Shown here: positions 17,373-24,353 of the stretch, piece by piece
Position numbering within the stretch: the stretch's first letter is position 1
Layout: every line of letters starts with the position of its first letter
Assembly: GCF_900142395.1 (NCBI RefSeq)
Contig: NZ_FRAS01000001.1
Coordinates: 124,001 to 188,000, forward strand
DNA: 64,000 nt
Direction of reading: 5' to 3'
DNA from: Hymenobacter psychrotolerans DSM 18569
GTDB taxonomy: Bacteria > Bacteroidota > Bacteroidia > Cytophagales > Hymenobacteraceae
Notes under the pieces: generated by a model
The model's input: only the letters and a program-made list of their open reading frames with translations
What the model was told of the DNA's origin: nothing
The model's database searches: none
Made by a program: the position numbers and the translations under genes

Positions 17373-18119
17373 TTAAACAGGTTGAAAGTAAAAATCGGCC
17401 GTAACGGCGCTGCTTAGCTGCGCCTCCGAGCACGGCACGAGTTCAGAACGCTCCGACAGCACGAATGGTTTATAGCCCAGCTTATCGAGCACCGCTACCA
17501 CGGCGCGGCGGTTTTCCAGGCCATTCAGCTCCGTTTGGATGAGCGGCCGGAAGCGGCGCAGCGTGGCCTGCATATGCCGGAACACCTCGTGCTCGAAGCC
17601 TTCCACGTCGCACTTCACGAAATCAAGGCGCGGCAGATGGGCCAGCAGGTCATCAGGCACGCGCATGGGCACGTCGTAGGTGCGGGCGTAGTGCTCATCG
17701 GGGTTGCTGGCGGCTACTTTGGTCATGCCGTGGTGCAGCAGGCCGTTGCGCTCGGGCGTGCCCATCTGCACGGTGGTGTTCTGGCCACCCAGTGCGTAGG
17801 GCAGCAGCGTGAGGTTGGGGTAGCCGCTGAGCGTCACGTTGTCCTGCCAAATGGCCTGGAAATCCGGAATCGGCTCCACGGCCAGCACCTGCCCCTCCGG
17901 CCCTACCAGCCGCGAGAGGGCCACGGAGTAGTAGCCCAGGTTGGCCCCGATATCCAGGCACACGAAACCGGGCCGGATAATCTTCTCCAGAAAAAACAGC
18001 TCCGGATATTTCTGCCGGCCCCAGCCCGCTCCTACCAGCCGCAAGTACACGCGGCTCACGAAACGGATGTACCGCTCGAAGCCAAGCGCGCGGACCAGAA
18101 GTTTACGGAGTGCTTTCAT
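17373..18119 (-). CDS. FkbM family SAM-dependent methyltransferase
   Basis: The 248-residue protein has the Rossmann methyltransferase core. Motif I appears as CLDIGANLGYYSVAL, the acidic SAM-ribose loop as VLAVEPIPDF, and the FkbM signature as VKCDVEGFEHEVF. FkbM enzymes O-methylate polysaccharides, glycolipids or small molecules; the substrate here is unknown. I chose ATG 18119 over the in-frame 18152 start because a TACCTTTG -7 box occupies 18128-18135, between the two, so a transcript from it would lack the upstream codon. Confidence 0.85.
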   Translation of the reverse strand: MKALRKLLVRALGFERYIRFVSRVYLRLVGAGWGRQKYPELFFLEKIIRPGFVCLDIGANLGYYSVALSRLVGPEGQVLAVEPIPDFQAIWQDNVTLSGYPNLTLLPYALGGQNTTVQMGTPERNGLLHHGMTKVAASNPDEHYARTYDVPMRVPDDLLAHLPRLDFVKCDVEGFEHEVFRHMQATLRRFRPLIQTELNGLENRRAVVAVLDKLGYKPFVLSERSELVPCSEAQLSSAVTADFYFQPV

Positions 18120-18127
18120 AGAAGCAG

Positions 18128-18135
18128 CAAAGGTA
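18128..18135 (-). promoter_or_regulatory. -7 promoter box of the fkbM-like gene
   Basis: TACCTTTG on the minus strand, with 8 nt between it and the ATG at 18119, predicts a leaderless or nearly leaderless mRNA and fixes the start codon choice. Confidence 0.6.
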
Positions 18136-18202
18136 GCAAGTCGGGCCGGCACTGTTGGGAGCGGAACCTCATACGTGGCCGCTGCTGCCGGTACGGCCGC
18201 CG

Positions 18203-18664
18203 CTACGCCTGCTGCTTCCCGAAGCGTTGCGCTACCAGGCCCGCCACAATGCCGCCCACGGTGTACCAGGCTACCGTCATGGCTTTGGTTTGGGGCGTGC
18301 GGTTGCTCGGAGCTTCGCCTAGTCCCATCGGCCCGGGCAACATCACCCCACCGATACCGGCAGCCACTCCCAGCACTACGCCCCGCACAAGCGCACCGTC
18401 TCCGGCACCCACCAGGCTGTAGTACAGCCCATTGCTCACTACATCACCGAGCACGGTCAGGCCGTAGGCGGTATCTTCATCGGGTTGCGGCGCATCGGCT
18501 TTGGCCAGGAGCTTGCGCAGGCCGCGCATGCCCAGCACATCCATGCGGGGCGCGTCTTCGGGGCGCAGGCGGCGGACCGTTTCGTGCAGCACATTGAGGG
18601 CAACCGCGCCAGCCAGGCCACTCAGCAGGGCAGGCATAAGGGTAGAATCGGAAGTTTTTTTCAT
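18203..18664 (-). CDS. Unknown membrane protein
   Basis: The 153-residue protein is not recognised. It has hydrophobic Gly/Ala-rich segments (MPALLSGLAGAVALNVLHE near the N-terminus, ALVRGVVLGVAAGIGGVMLPG in the middle, and VAWYTVGGIVAGLVAQRFG at the end), separated by a soluble stretch with Arg, Asp and Pro. Three or four membrane passes are likely. It may lie upstream of the FkbM gene in the same direction, but that gene has its own promoter box. No signal or catalytic motif is visible. Confidence 0.7.
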   Translation of the reverse strand: MKKTSDSTLMPALLSGLAGAVALNVLHETVRRLRPEDAPRMDVLGMRGLRKLLAKADAPQPDEDTAYGLTVLGDVVSNGLYYSLVGAGDGALVRGVVLGVAAGIGGVMLPGPMGLGEAPSNRTPQTKAMTVAWYTVGGIVAGLVAQRFGKQQA

Positions 18665-18770
18665 AGCAGGTTCGGCGGCGGTTTAGGGCGCGCTCCTCCA
18701 CAAAACGAGAAAGCTGCAACCGTAGTTATTGCGGCCTTCCCTGGGCCGGCAGAAAAAATACTTCCAACGC

Positions 18771-18802
18771 TTGTGTGGTTTTCCGCCGGCTTTCTATCTT
18801 TG
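18771..18802 (+). promoter_or_regulatory. Promoter of tRNA-Thr
   Basis: TTGTG at 18771-18775 and TATCTTTG at 18795-18802 are separated by 19 bp, matching the -33/-7 spacing of Bacteroidota housekeeping promoters. The tRNA begins 31 bp downstream of the -7 box. Confidence 0.7.
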
Positions 18803-18833
18803 CTGCCCCTGACGGATATGCCGCCTCGGAAAT

Positions 18834-18906
18834 GCCTCTTTAGCTCAGCTGGTAGAGCAGCTCATTCGTAATGAGCAGGTCGTTGGTTCGAGTCCAATAA
18901 GAGGCT
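18834..18906 (+). tRNA. tRNA-Thr(CGT)
   Basis: The 73-nt sequence folds into a complete cloverleaf. The acceptor stem is GCCTCTT (18834-18840) with AAGAGGC (18899-18905) and the D stem is GCTC/GAGC. The anticodon stem GCTCA/TGAGC encloses TTCGTAA with anticodon CGT at 18867-18869. The T stem is GTTGG/CCAAT with loop TTCGAGT. The discriminator base is T and no CCA is encoded. It reads threonine ACG codons. Confidence 0.95.
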
Positions 18907-18917
18907 CGCATAGTCAG

Positions 18918-18966
18918 AAAGCAGCCTTCGCAGATGTTATATTTGCGGAGGCTGCTTTGTTTTTTG
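18918..18966 (+). terminator. Terminator of tRNA-Thr, with an internal -7-like box
   Basis: A 15-bp stem (18918-18932 with 18944-18958, one G-T pair) is followed by TTTGTTTTTT. The loop contains TATATTTG at 18938-18945, a full TAnnTTTG match that could be the -7 box of the GNAT gene starting at 18994, so terminator and promoter overlap. Confidence 0.8.
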
Positions 18967-18993
18967 GCGCACTGGTCAAGCTATTATCTGTTT

Positions 18994-19536
18994 ATGCCAG
19001 CTTCTCTTCCCAGCTTCGTAGTGCCACAGCTGGAAACGGAGCATCTGCTGCTGCGCGGGCACCTTCCCTCAGATCTGGCCCCGTTTGTGGCCATGTGGGC
19101 CGAGCCCGCCTTCTACCGTTTTCTATCGCCGCAGCCGCTGTCGCAGGAGGAAGTATGGACGAAAATGCTCCGCCACACCGGCCTGTGGCCGCTGCTGGGC
19201 TACGGCTACTGGGCCATAGAAGAAAAAAGCACCGGGGCGTTCATCGGGGCAGTAGGGTTTGCCGACTGGCGCCGCATAATTGAGCCGGCGCTGAACGGCA
19301 TACCGGAAATGGGGTGGGTGCTGGCCCCACAGGTCCAGGGCCGGGGCTATGCCACCGAAGCCGCTCGTGCGGCCTTGTCCTGGGAAGCTGCTCATCTGGC
19401 GGCGCCCCGACTCGTTTGTCTGATTCATCCCGAAAACCTGGCCTCCAGGCGCATGGCAGAGAAAAACGGCTATCAGGAATACGCTCGCACTATCTATAAA
19501 GGGCAGCCCGGCCTTCTGCTGGAGCGGTGGCCCTAG
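18994..19536 (+). CDS. GNAT family N-acetyltransferase, RimJ/RimL type
   Basis: The 180-residue protein shows the RimJ/RimL-like GNAT pattern: TEHLLLRGHLPSDLAPFVAM at the N-terminus, GYWAIEEKSTGAFIGAVGF in the core, the acetyl-CoA loop VQGRGYATEAARAAL, and IHPENLASRRMAEKNGYQ near the C-terminus. It should transfer acetyl from acetyl-CoA to an amine on a small molecule or protein N-terminus; the substrate is unknown. The ATG at 18994 fits family length; the upstream in-frame start at 18934 lies inside the tRNA terminator and is rejected. Confidence 0.85.
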   Translation: MPASLPSFVVPQLETEHLLLRGHLPSDLAPFVAMWAEPAFYRFLSPQPLSQEEVWTKMLRHTGLWPLLGYGYWAIEEKSTGAFIGAVGFADWRRIIEPALNGIPEMGWVLAPQVQGRGYATEAARAALSWEAAHLAAPRLVCLIHPENLASRRMAEKNGYQEYARTIYKGQPGLLLERWP

Positions 19537-19674
19537 CCAGGCTATGTACTGCCTTCCAGGCGAATAAGCGTAGCGGGAAAGTGCTTGCGCGTGCGGTTAA
19601 GTGGCTCCGGGAAACTTCCCGATTGCGGTTATGCGTTAGGAAAGGCCACGCTCTATTGCCAGTCTTTCCTGCCT

Positions 19675-20115
19675 ATGCACCACCTTATTTATAGTAGCAC
19701 TGCCACCAGGCCGCTGTCGGAAGAAGAACTACGGGGCATACTCCACAAAGCCCGCCACCACAACGAGCAGCACAACCTTACCGGAATTTTGCTCTACCAC
19801 GAAGGACAGATTGTGCAGTTGCTGGAAGGCCCCGAAGAGGCTGTGCATACCCTTTACGGCTATATCGCGCAGGACCCGCGCCATACGGGCCTCATCAAGC
19901 TCGCCGACAAGCACGTGCCCCAGCGCAGCTTTCCCGACTGGTCGATGGCGTTCCAGACCCTGAGCGACGAGCAATATGCCTTGCTGGAGGGCTACCGGAC
20001 TCCCGAAAACCTGGACCTGTCGCCCCCGGGCCTGAGTGCTGCCGATACCATGCTGCTGGAACTGATGCGCACGTTTATGCTGCGCGACGAATCGGAGGCT
20101 GGCTTCATGCAATAA
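19675..20115 (+). CDS. Short BLUF-domain blue-light photoreceptor
   Basis: The 146-residue protein is a BLUF domain (about 1-95) with a 50-residue C-terminal tail and no attached effector. The flavin-site residues can be seen: Tyr6 in LIYSSTA, Asn34 in HNLTGILLY, Gln48 in IVQLLEGP and Trp89 in FPDWSMAF. In BLUF proteins Tyr and Gln switch hydrogen bonding to FAD on blue light. With no output domain it must act through a partner, as in PixD-like proteins; no partner gene is evident next to it. The ATG at 19675 directly precedes the first beta strand. A perfect terminator follows the stop codon. Confidence 0.88.
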   Translation: MHHLIYSSTATRPLSEEELRGILHKARHHNEQHNLTGILLYHEGQIVQLLEGPEEAVHTLYGYIAQDPRHTGLIKLADKHVPQRSFPDWSMAFQTLSDEQYALLEGYRTPENLDLSPPGLSAADTMLLELMRTFMLRDESEAGFMQ

Positions 20116-20154
20116 CAAAAAGCCCCGCTGGCACAGAGCCAGCGGGGCTTTTTG
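20116..20154. terminator. Bidirectional intrinsic terminator
   Basis: A 17-bp perfect stem (20116-20132 with 20138-20154) with loop ACAGA and flanking A/T runs starts right after the BLUF stop codon and serves the convergent gene as well. Confidence 0.92.
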
Positions 20155-20201
20155 ATACTTACTCAGCACTGCCTGACATGTAGCAGTGCCTACTTAGGGT
20201 G

Positions 20202-20816
20202 CTAGAAGCCGGTATCGTTGGCATCGTCGCGCAACGACGAGGTGGAGCCGCGGTACACTGATTCGCTGCCGGACTTCCACTTGGATTCGCCTGTGGGCGT
20301 GTAGCGCGAGTCGCCCGTTACGGAGCTTTTTCTGCTCTTGCCGCGCATAGCCAGCCAGCTCAGGCCGCTTACGAGCAAGGCACCGCCCACCACTTTTTGC
20401 GTGGTAGAGAGGCTGTTTACCTGCTCCATGGCTTTGCTGCCGAAGTCTTTCAGGGACTGGGGCAGTTGGTCTACGCTCTTGGCCCACTGTTCCTGGTCGA
20501 GCCACGACTTGCGCTGGCCGTCCTGCTGGCTGCTTTTGTTTTCCGTGGTGTTGGCATCGGAGGTAGCAGTAGTGCTGGCCGCCGATGGAGTAGTTGTGGC
20601 CTTATTCTGGGCTTCGGGCTGCGGCTGGCGCGAGCTGGCGCTGGTAGCGGCCGAGGCGGGCTGCTGGTTCTGGCGGCCGGAAGTAGCCGAATTACTGCCC
20701 GACTGGCTGGCCGAAGAAGTGGAAGCCGAAGTAGAAGACTGCGAAGCCGGCTTGCTAGCGGCATTGGAAGACGAAGAAGAGGCGCCTGAATTCGGCTGGT
20801 TTTGTTTGTTGTCCAT
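20202..20816 (-). CDS. Ser/Thr/Gln-rich protein with one membrane segment
   Basis: The 204-residue protein starts MDNKQNQPNSGASSSSSN. About 100 residues are low-complexity Ser/Thr/Ala/Gln/Asn. A short charged helix region (SWLDQEQWAKSVDQLPQSL) is followed by one hydrophobic segment (KVVGGALLVSGLSWLAM) and a basic, Ser-rich tail. There is no signal peptide. I do not recognise the family; similar low-complexity proteins are common hypotheticals in Hymenobacter. The frame stays open upstream to 21578 across the divergent SDR gene, but the ATG at 20816 is the natural start because the low-complexity domain begins there. Confidence 0.7.
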   Translation of the reverse strand: MDNKQNQPNSGASSSSSNAASKPASQSSTSASTSSASQSGSNSATSGRQNQQPASAATSASSRQPQPEAQNKATTTPSAASTTATSDANTTENKSSQQDGQRKSWLDQEQWAKSVDQLPQSLKDFGSKAMEQVNSLSTTQKVVGGALLVSGLSWLAMRGKSRKSSVTGDSRYTPTGESKWKSGSESVYRGSTSSLRDDANDTGF

Positions 20817-21053
20817 GACGATATGTGGGTTAAGAGTACAACTAACGAGCAGAGCTGTCTTCCGACAACCCCTGCCCCCTATTCGAGAAAACTCGGATTT
20901 AGGTTTCGGTTTTGGCCGCTGGCTTTCAGTCGGGTGTGCCTGGCCGACCAGGTCCGGCCCGAAATCCGGCCGGCAGCTAAACTTATAAACCGGCCTGGCG
21001 TTTCTACGGAGCCGCCGACAGAAGCGGCAGCATCTACACTCCAGACTCCCGGT

Positions 21054-21788
21054 ATGCGGCAGCGTTTTCAGAATAAAGTTTGCTTCGTTACGGGAGGCAC
21101 TTCCGGTATTGGCCGGGCGGTAGCTGTGCAGCTGGCGCAGGAAGGCGGCCTGGTAGCCATCATCGGCCGCGACACGCAGGAAGGCCGTGAGGTAGTGCGC
21201 GAAATAGCTGCCGCGGGCGGCACCGCCAAATTCATCCGCACCGACATAGGCCGCGATGCGCAGCTGGTTGCGGCTGTCGGCAAAACGCTGGCCGTGTGGA
21301 AGAAGATAGATGTGCTGGTCTGCAATGCCGGCATGATGACCTTTGAGCCCCTGCTCAAGCTCGCCCCCAAAAGCTGGGACACCCTGTTTCAGGTGAACGT
21401 GCGCAGCCTGTTCCGGCTTACGCAGCTGTGCCTGCCCCACATGAAGCACGGCAGCATTGTGGCCGTCAGCTCGGTGCACGCCCACCAGACTACGCCCAAT
21501 GTCATTCCGTACGCGGCCAGCAAGGGCGCTATCGAGGCCTTTGTGCGGGGTCTGAGCCAGGAGATTCCGCACACGCATGCCCGCATCAATGCCGTGGCGC
21601 CGGGCGCCGTAGATACGCCGCTGCTGTGGAGCAACCCCAACGTGAAGAGCGGCAAAGAGAAAATCACCGGACAGGTGGGCACGCCCGAAGAGCTTTCGGC
21701 GGCCATCTGCTTTCTGGCCTCCTCCGAAGCCAATTTCATCAACGGCACCACCTTGGTAGCTGATGGTGGCCGGCTGGCTACGCTCTAG
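21054..21788 (+). CDS. Short-chain dehydrogenase/reductase (SDR)
   Basis: The 244-residue classical SDR has the NAD(P)-binding TGGTSGIG (13-20), the NAG motif (91-93), and catalytic Ser140, Tyr153 and Lys157 in the VSS and YAASK contexts. The PGAVDTPLL segment and the closing NGTTLVADGGR are also typical. It oxidises or reduces an alcohol/ketone of unknown identity. The gene appears monocistronic, divergent from the Ser-rich gene and convergent with the small HExxH gene. Confidence 0.88.
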   Translation: MRQRFQNKVCFVTGGTSGIGRAVAVQLAQEGGLVAIIGRDTQEGREVVREIAAAGGTAKFIRTDIGRDAQLVAAVGKTLAVWKKIDVLVCNAGMMTFEPLLKLAPKSWDTLFQVNVRSLFRLTQLCLPHMKHGSIVAVSSVHAHQTTPNVIPYAASKGAIEAFVRGLSQEIPHTHARINAVAPGAVDTPLLWSNPNVKSGKEKITGQVGTPEELSAAICFLASSEANFINGTTLVADGGRLATL

Positions 21789-21817
21789 TACAGGAGGTTG
21801 CTATACCGCGGGAGGTG

Positions 21818-22177
21818 CTAGCTCTGCGCGCCCTGGTGCATAGTAGCGGGGTCTGGCAGGGGCAGCCCGCGCGCATACAAGGGTGCGTCGCGGCGGCCGG
21901 CTTCACGGGCCTGGGCCTCAAACGGAATGTTGTAGTAGCCGTGGCGCATCCAGCCCAGCAGGTATTTCACGAGGAAGCCCAACCGGCCGTGTTCCTGAAA
22001 CTGGCGGATGTGCTCCATTTCGTGCGCTACCCAGTAAGGGTCGCTTAGAAACTCCTCTTTAGTAGCCCCACTTAAATGGATGCTGCTGCCCAGCACCATA
22101 GCCACGCTTTGGGTGCCCAATTTGAGCCGCGCCAGTCTGGCTAATGGCGAGTTTTCGATGATGCGGGGAGGAGCCAT
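21818..22177 (-). CDS. Small HExxH metallopeptidase-like protein (DUF4157-like)
   Basis: The 119-residue protein contains VAHEMEHIRQFQEHG, a zincin-type HExxH motif with a nearby second His, and later YYNIPFEAQAREAG, whose Glu may be a third zinc ligand as in DUF4157-like domains. There is no signal peptide. I chose the ATG at 22177; a TTG at 22210 in the same frame would add MRILRPVFCFL. Activity and substrate are unknown. The short length suggests a minimal domain rather than a full protease. Confidence 0.65.
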   Translation of the reverse strand: MAPPRIIENSPLARLARLKLGTQSVAMVLGSSIHLSGATKEEFLSDPYWVAHEMEHIRQFQEHGRLGFLVKYLLGWMRHGYYNIPFEAQAREAGRRDAPLYARGLPLPDPATMHQGAQS

Positions 22178-22483
22178 GAGGAAGCAAAAAACCGGGCGGA
22201 GTATACGCAACAGATAGCCGATATGGTTGCGCGCCTTGTTGTTCTTGCTGGATAATAATTTGTCTTATAGGAAGAATATCACACAACTCGACCGCAAAAA
22301 AGGCGGTGTTTCAAATTTTTAGTCCTAGCTTTAACCATCGGCGAAGATAGAGTCCGCTCTTTTTCGCCGTCTTTTAACGAATTTATTGCCTCTTTTTTCC
22401 ATCCGCTTCTATCGACGAAAGAAGTACTTAACGGTTCCCTCGGCCTGCTTCCGACAACCGATTTTGCCACCCCACGACGGACA
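22178..22483. other. 306-bp gene-free, AT-richer stretch
   Basis: This divergent intergenic region is distinctly lower in GC than its surroundings. It holds a hairpin CGGCGAA/TTCGCCG (22339-22345 with 22363-22369, with inner AGAG/CTCT pairing) followed by TCTTTT, and a smaller ACCGC/GCGGT hairpin near 22291. Either could be a leader structure of the NlpC/P60 gene. No gene or TAnnTTTG box is visible. Confidence 0.5.
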
Positions 22484-23083
22484 ATGAAGAATATTTCCCT
22501 GTATTGCCTCGCCGCGGCCGCTATGGCCCTCTCTTTCCTCTTCGAACAAGCTCCCGCCTCCGATACTTCCGCTTCTGCCCCCGTTACAGCTGAAGCATCT
22601 CTCTTCTCCGGCCTTTTCTCCGATGACGAGGAAAAGCCTACCGCAGCCAGCGACTCTGCTGCCTACGACTACTACGGCCAAGCCCTGGGCGTACACCTGG
22701 AGCGCACCGAAAACACCACGCTGCTGCGCACCGTTCTTGATTGGATGGGCACCCCCTACCGCTACGGCAGCAACTCCAAGAAAGGCACCGACTGCTCGGG
22801 CTTCGTGACCCGGGTTTTCAAAGAAGCATACGGCATCACACTGCAGCGCAGCTCCCGCTCTATGTTCCAGAGCGTGAAGCGTGTTGCCAAAACCGAAATG
22901 GAAACCGGCGACCTGGTTTTCTTTCGTCGTGGTCCGGGCCAGCCCATCTACCACGTTGGCATTTATCTGAAGGACGGCAAGTTTGCCCACTCCGCTACCA
23001 ATGGCGGCGTTATGGTAAGCTCTCTGACCCAGGCCTACTACCAGCGCAACTTCTACGCCGCTGGCCGCGTGGCCGTCAATTAA
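22484..23083 (+). CDS. C40 family NlpC/P60 peptidoglycan endopeptidase
   Basis: The 199-residue secreted protein has a signal-like N-terminus (about 1-24), a Ser/Ala/Asp-rich linker and a C-terminal NlpC/P60 domain from about residue 78. Catalytic Cys104 sits in TDCSGFV, His157 in YHVGIYL, and His169 is a further candidate polar residue. These enzymes cleave D-Glu-gamma-meso-DAP bonds in cell-wall stem peptides, so it should act in the periplasm on murein turnover. It is transcribed alone, with a terminator after the stop codon. Confidence 0.88.
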   Translation: MKNISLYCLAAAAMALSFLFEQAPASDTSASAPVTAEASLFSGLFSDDEEKPTAASDSAAYDYYGQALGVHLERTENTTLLRTVLDWMGTPYRYGSNSKKGTDCSGFVTRVFKEAYGITLQRSSRSMFQSVKRVAKTEMETGDLVFFRRGPGQPIYHVGIYLKDGKFAHSATNGGVMVSSLTQAYYQRNFYAAGRVAVN

Positions 23084-23107
23084 CCGGCTCACCTGCTGCT
23101 TTTTCAG

Positions 23108-23137
23108 CGCCTCACTCCTCCCGGGTGAGGCGTTTTT
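23108..23137 (+). terminator. Intrinsic terminator after the NlpC/P60 gene
   Basis: CGCCTCAC (23108-23115) pairs with GTGAGGCG (23125-23132), followed by TTTTT. Confidence 0.85.
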
Positions 23138-23248
23138 GTTGGTAGTTCGGGGGTGCATAACCATTTTGCGGCGAAACAGTATAGGCAGGCAGCAGCCCGG
23201 TGCCGCCGGCGCCCGCGTGCATCATCTCCCGTTTTCTTCTCTCCCGTC

Positions 23249-23896
23249 ATGGATAAGCAAAACCCCAAAGGCGAACACATAGCCGCTTCGCCGCTATTCA
23301 AAAAGTTTGTTGGCAAGGCCGAAGAGTACATCAAGAAGCCCACCCGCATCAAGCAGTTGCTGAACGATGCCTACCAGAAGGCCAGCGACAAGAACGACAT
23401 CGGTAGCCTGGCCCAGGAAGCCTGGGAAACGCTACAGACGCTGTTCCGCCTGATTCGGGCTTCAGTTTCAGGTGAGTATACGGGCCTGCCAACCGGTACC
23501 GTAGTGGCCGCCGTGGCCGTTACGATTTACTTCATGAGCCCGATTGACCTGATTCCGGATGTTATTCCGGTGCTGGGACTGCTCGATGACGTAGCGTTGG
23601 TAGCGTGGTTCAGCACCACCATCAAGGAAGAGCTGGATAAGTTTTCGGAGTGGGAGAAAACCCGCCCCGAGGTAATTGAGGACGCGCAGGTGATTGAGGA
23701 CGACGCGCCGAAAGCCGCCAGCAAGCCCTCGGCCCAGCCGAAGCCGGCCCAGGCTACGGCACCAACCGATACGCCCGCCACCCCGGCCGCGTCCCACGCC
23801 GATGTGGCGGCCACTACCACCGACAGCAGCCGGGAGCCTAACCGCTCCGCCGATGCCCGCCCCAGCGGCGGTGACACAGGCGGCAACGTGCGCTAA
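23249..23896 (+). CDS. YkvA/DUF1232 family membrane protein
   Basis: The 215-residue protein carries the DUF1232 signature MSPIDLIPDVIPVLGLLDD at roughly residues 94-112 within a membrane-associated hairpin. An N-terminal helical region of about 80 residues precedes it, and an 80-residue tail rich in Ala, Pro, Thr and Asp that looks disordered follows. The function of the family is unknown. The ATG at 23249 was chosen because an in-frame start at 23153 would lie close to the upstream terminator and adds an atypical Arg-rich leader. Confidence 0.82.
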   Translation: MDKQNPKGEHIAASPLFKKFVGKAEEYIKKPTRIKQLLNDAYQKASDKNDIGSLAQEAWETLQTLFRLIRASVSGEYTGLPTGTVVAAVAVTIYFMSPIDLIPDVIPVLGLLDDVALVAWFSTTIKEELDKFSEWEKTRPEVIEDAQVIEDDAPKAASKPSAQPKPAQATAPTDTPATPAASHADVAATTTDSSREPNRSADARPSGGDTGGNVR

Positions 23897-23924
23897 ACCC
23901 ACTCCCCCATTCTGCCAGAAACGA

Positions 23925-23960
23925 CAAAGCGGCCCGGAACAATCGTTCCGGGCCGCTTTG
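23925..23960. terminator. Bidirectional intrinsic terminator
   Basis: A 16-bp perfect stem (23925-23940 with 23945-23960) with a 4-nt loop AATC separates the convergent DUF1232 and acyl-carrier-like genes. Confidence 0.9.
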
Positions 23961-23980
23961 CTATGCATGGCGGGCAAGTA

Positions 23981-24259
23981 TTAGGCGGCCTTGGTATGCG
24001 ACGCCACGTAGCTCACAAAGTCGCCGACGGTGGCTAGCGGCACCTCATCGGGAATCGTGATGTGAAAGTTGCGCTCCAGTTCCAGAATAATATCTACCAC
24101 ATCTACGGTATCGAAGCCCAGCTCCCGGCTCAGGCTGCTGCTGATACGCAGGCGACGGGCCTTGATGGCCTTGCGCTTGCTGATAATACGCAGCACCTGC
24201 TGCTGGATAGATTTGGCGTCGGAGGTTGTCGTGGAGGCAATCATAACTGAGTACGACAT
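23981..24259 (-). CDS. Acyl-carrier-like protein with Thr at the phosphopantetheine site
   Basis: The 92-residue protein matches the acyl carrier protein fold over its C-terminal 75 residues: helix I, the LGFDTVDVVDIILELE helix II start, and the FHITIPDEV loop. The canonical motif is DSL, with Ser carrying 4'-phosphopantetheine; here it reads DTV with Thr51 (codon 24107-24109). The remaining acidic helix II residues are kept. It may be a non-modified carrier-like regulator, or an unusual Thr-accepting carrier. It lies alone, 94 bp after the RND gene on the same strand. In-frame starts exist at 24298 and 24244; 24259 is preferred, with moderate certainty. Confidence 0.8.
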   Translation of the reverse strand: MSYSVMIASTTTSDAKSIQQQVLRIISKRKAIKARRLRISSSLSRELGFDTVDVVDIILELERNFHITIPDEVPLATVGDFVSYVASHTKAA

Positions 24260-24285
24260 GGTACTGGGGTTGGAAAAGATGAGAG

Positions 24286-24343
24286 TGGTAGTGGGCACAG
24301 GCGCCTGAGCATCAAGGCCAAATAGCCTGCGTGCCCACTACCA
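24286..24343 (-). repeat. Inverted repeat between the RND pump and acyl-carrier-like genes
   Basis: A 13-bp perfect inverted repeat (TGGTAGTGGGCAC at 24286-24298 with its complement at 24331-24343) encloses a 32-nt loop. It lies just after the RND stop codon and may terminate or process the efflux transcript, though no T-run follows. Confidence 0.7.
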
Positions 24344-24353
24344 ACTACGCATA

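Noticed and set aside
20817..21578. Upstream extension of the Ser-rich minus-strand gene across the SDR gene
   Set aside because: The extension would overlap a well-supported SDR on the other strand and has shadow-like composition; the low-complexity domain begins at the ATG at 20816.
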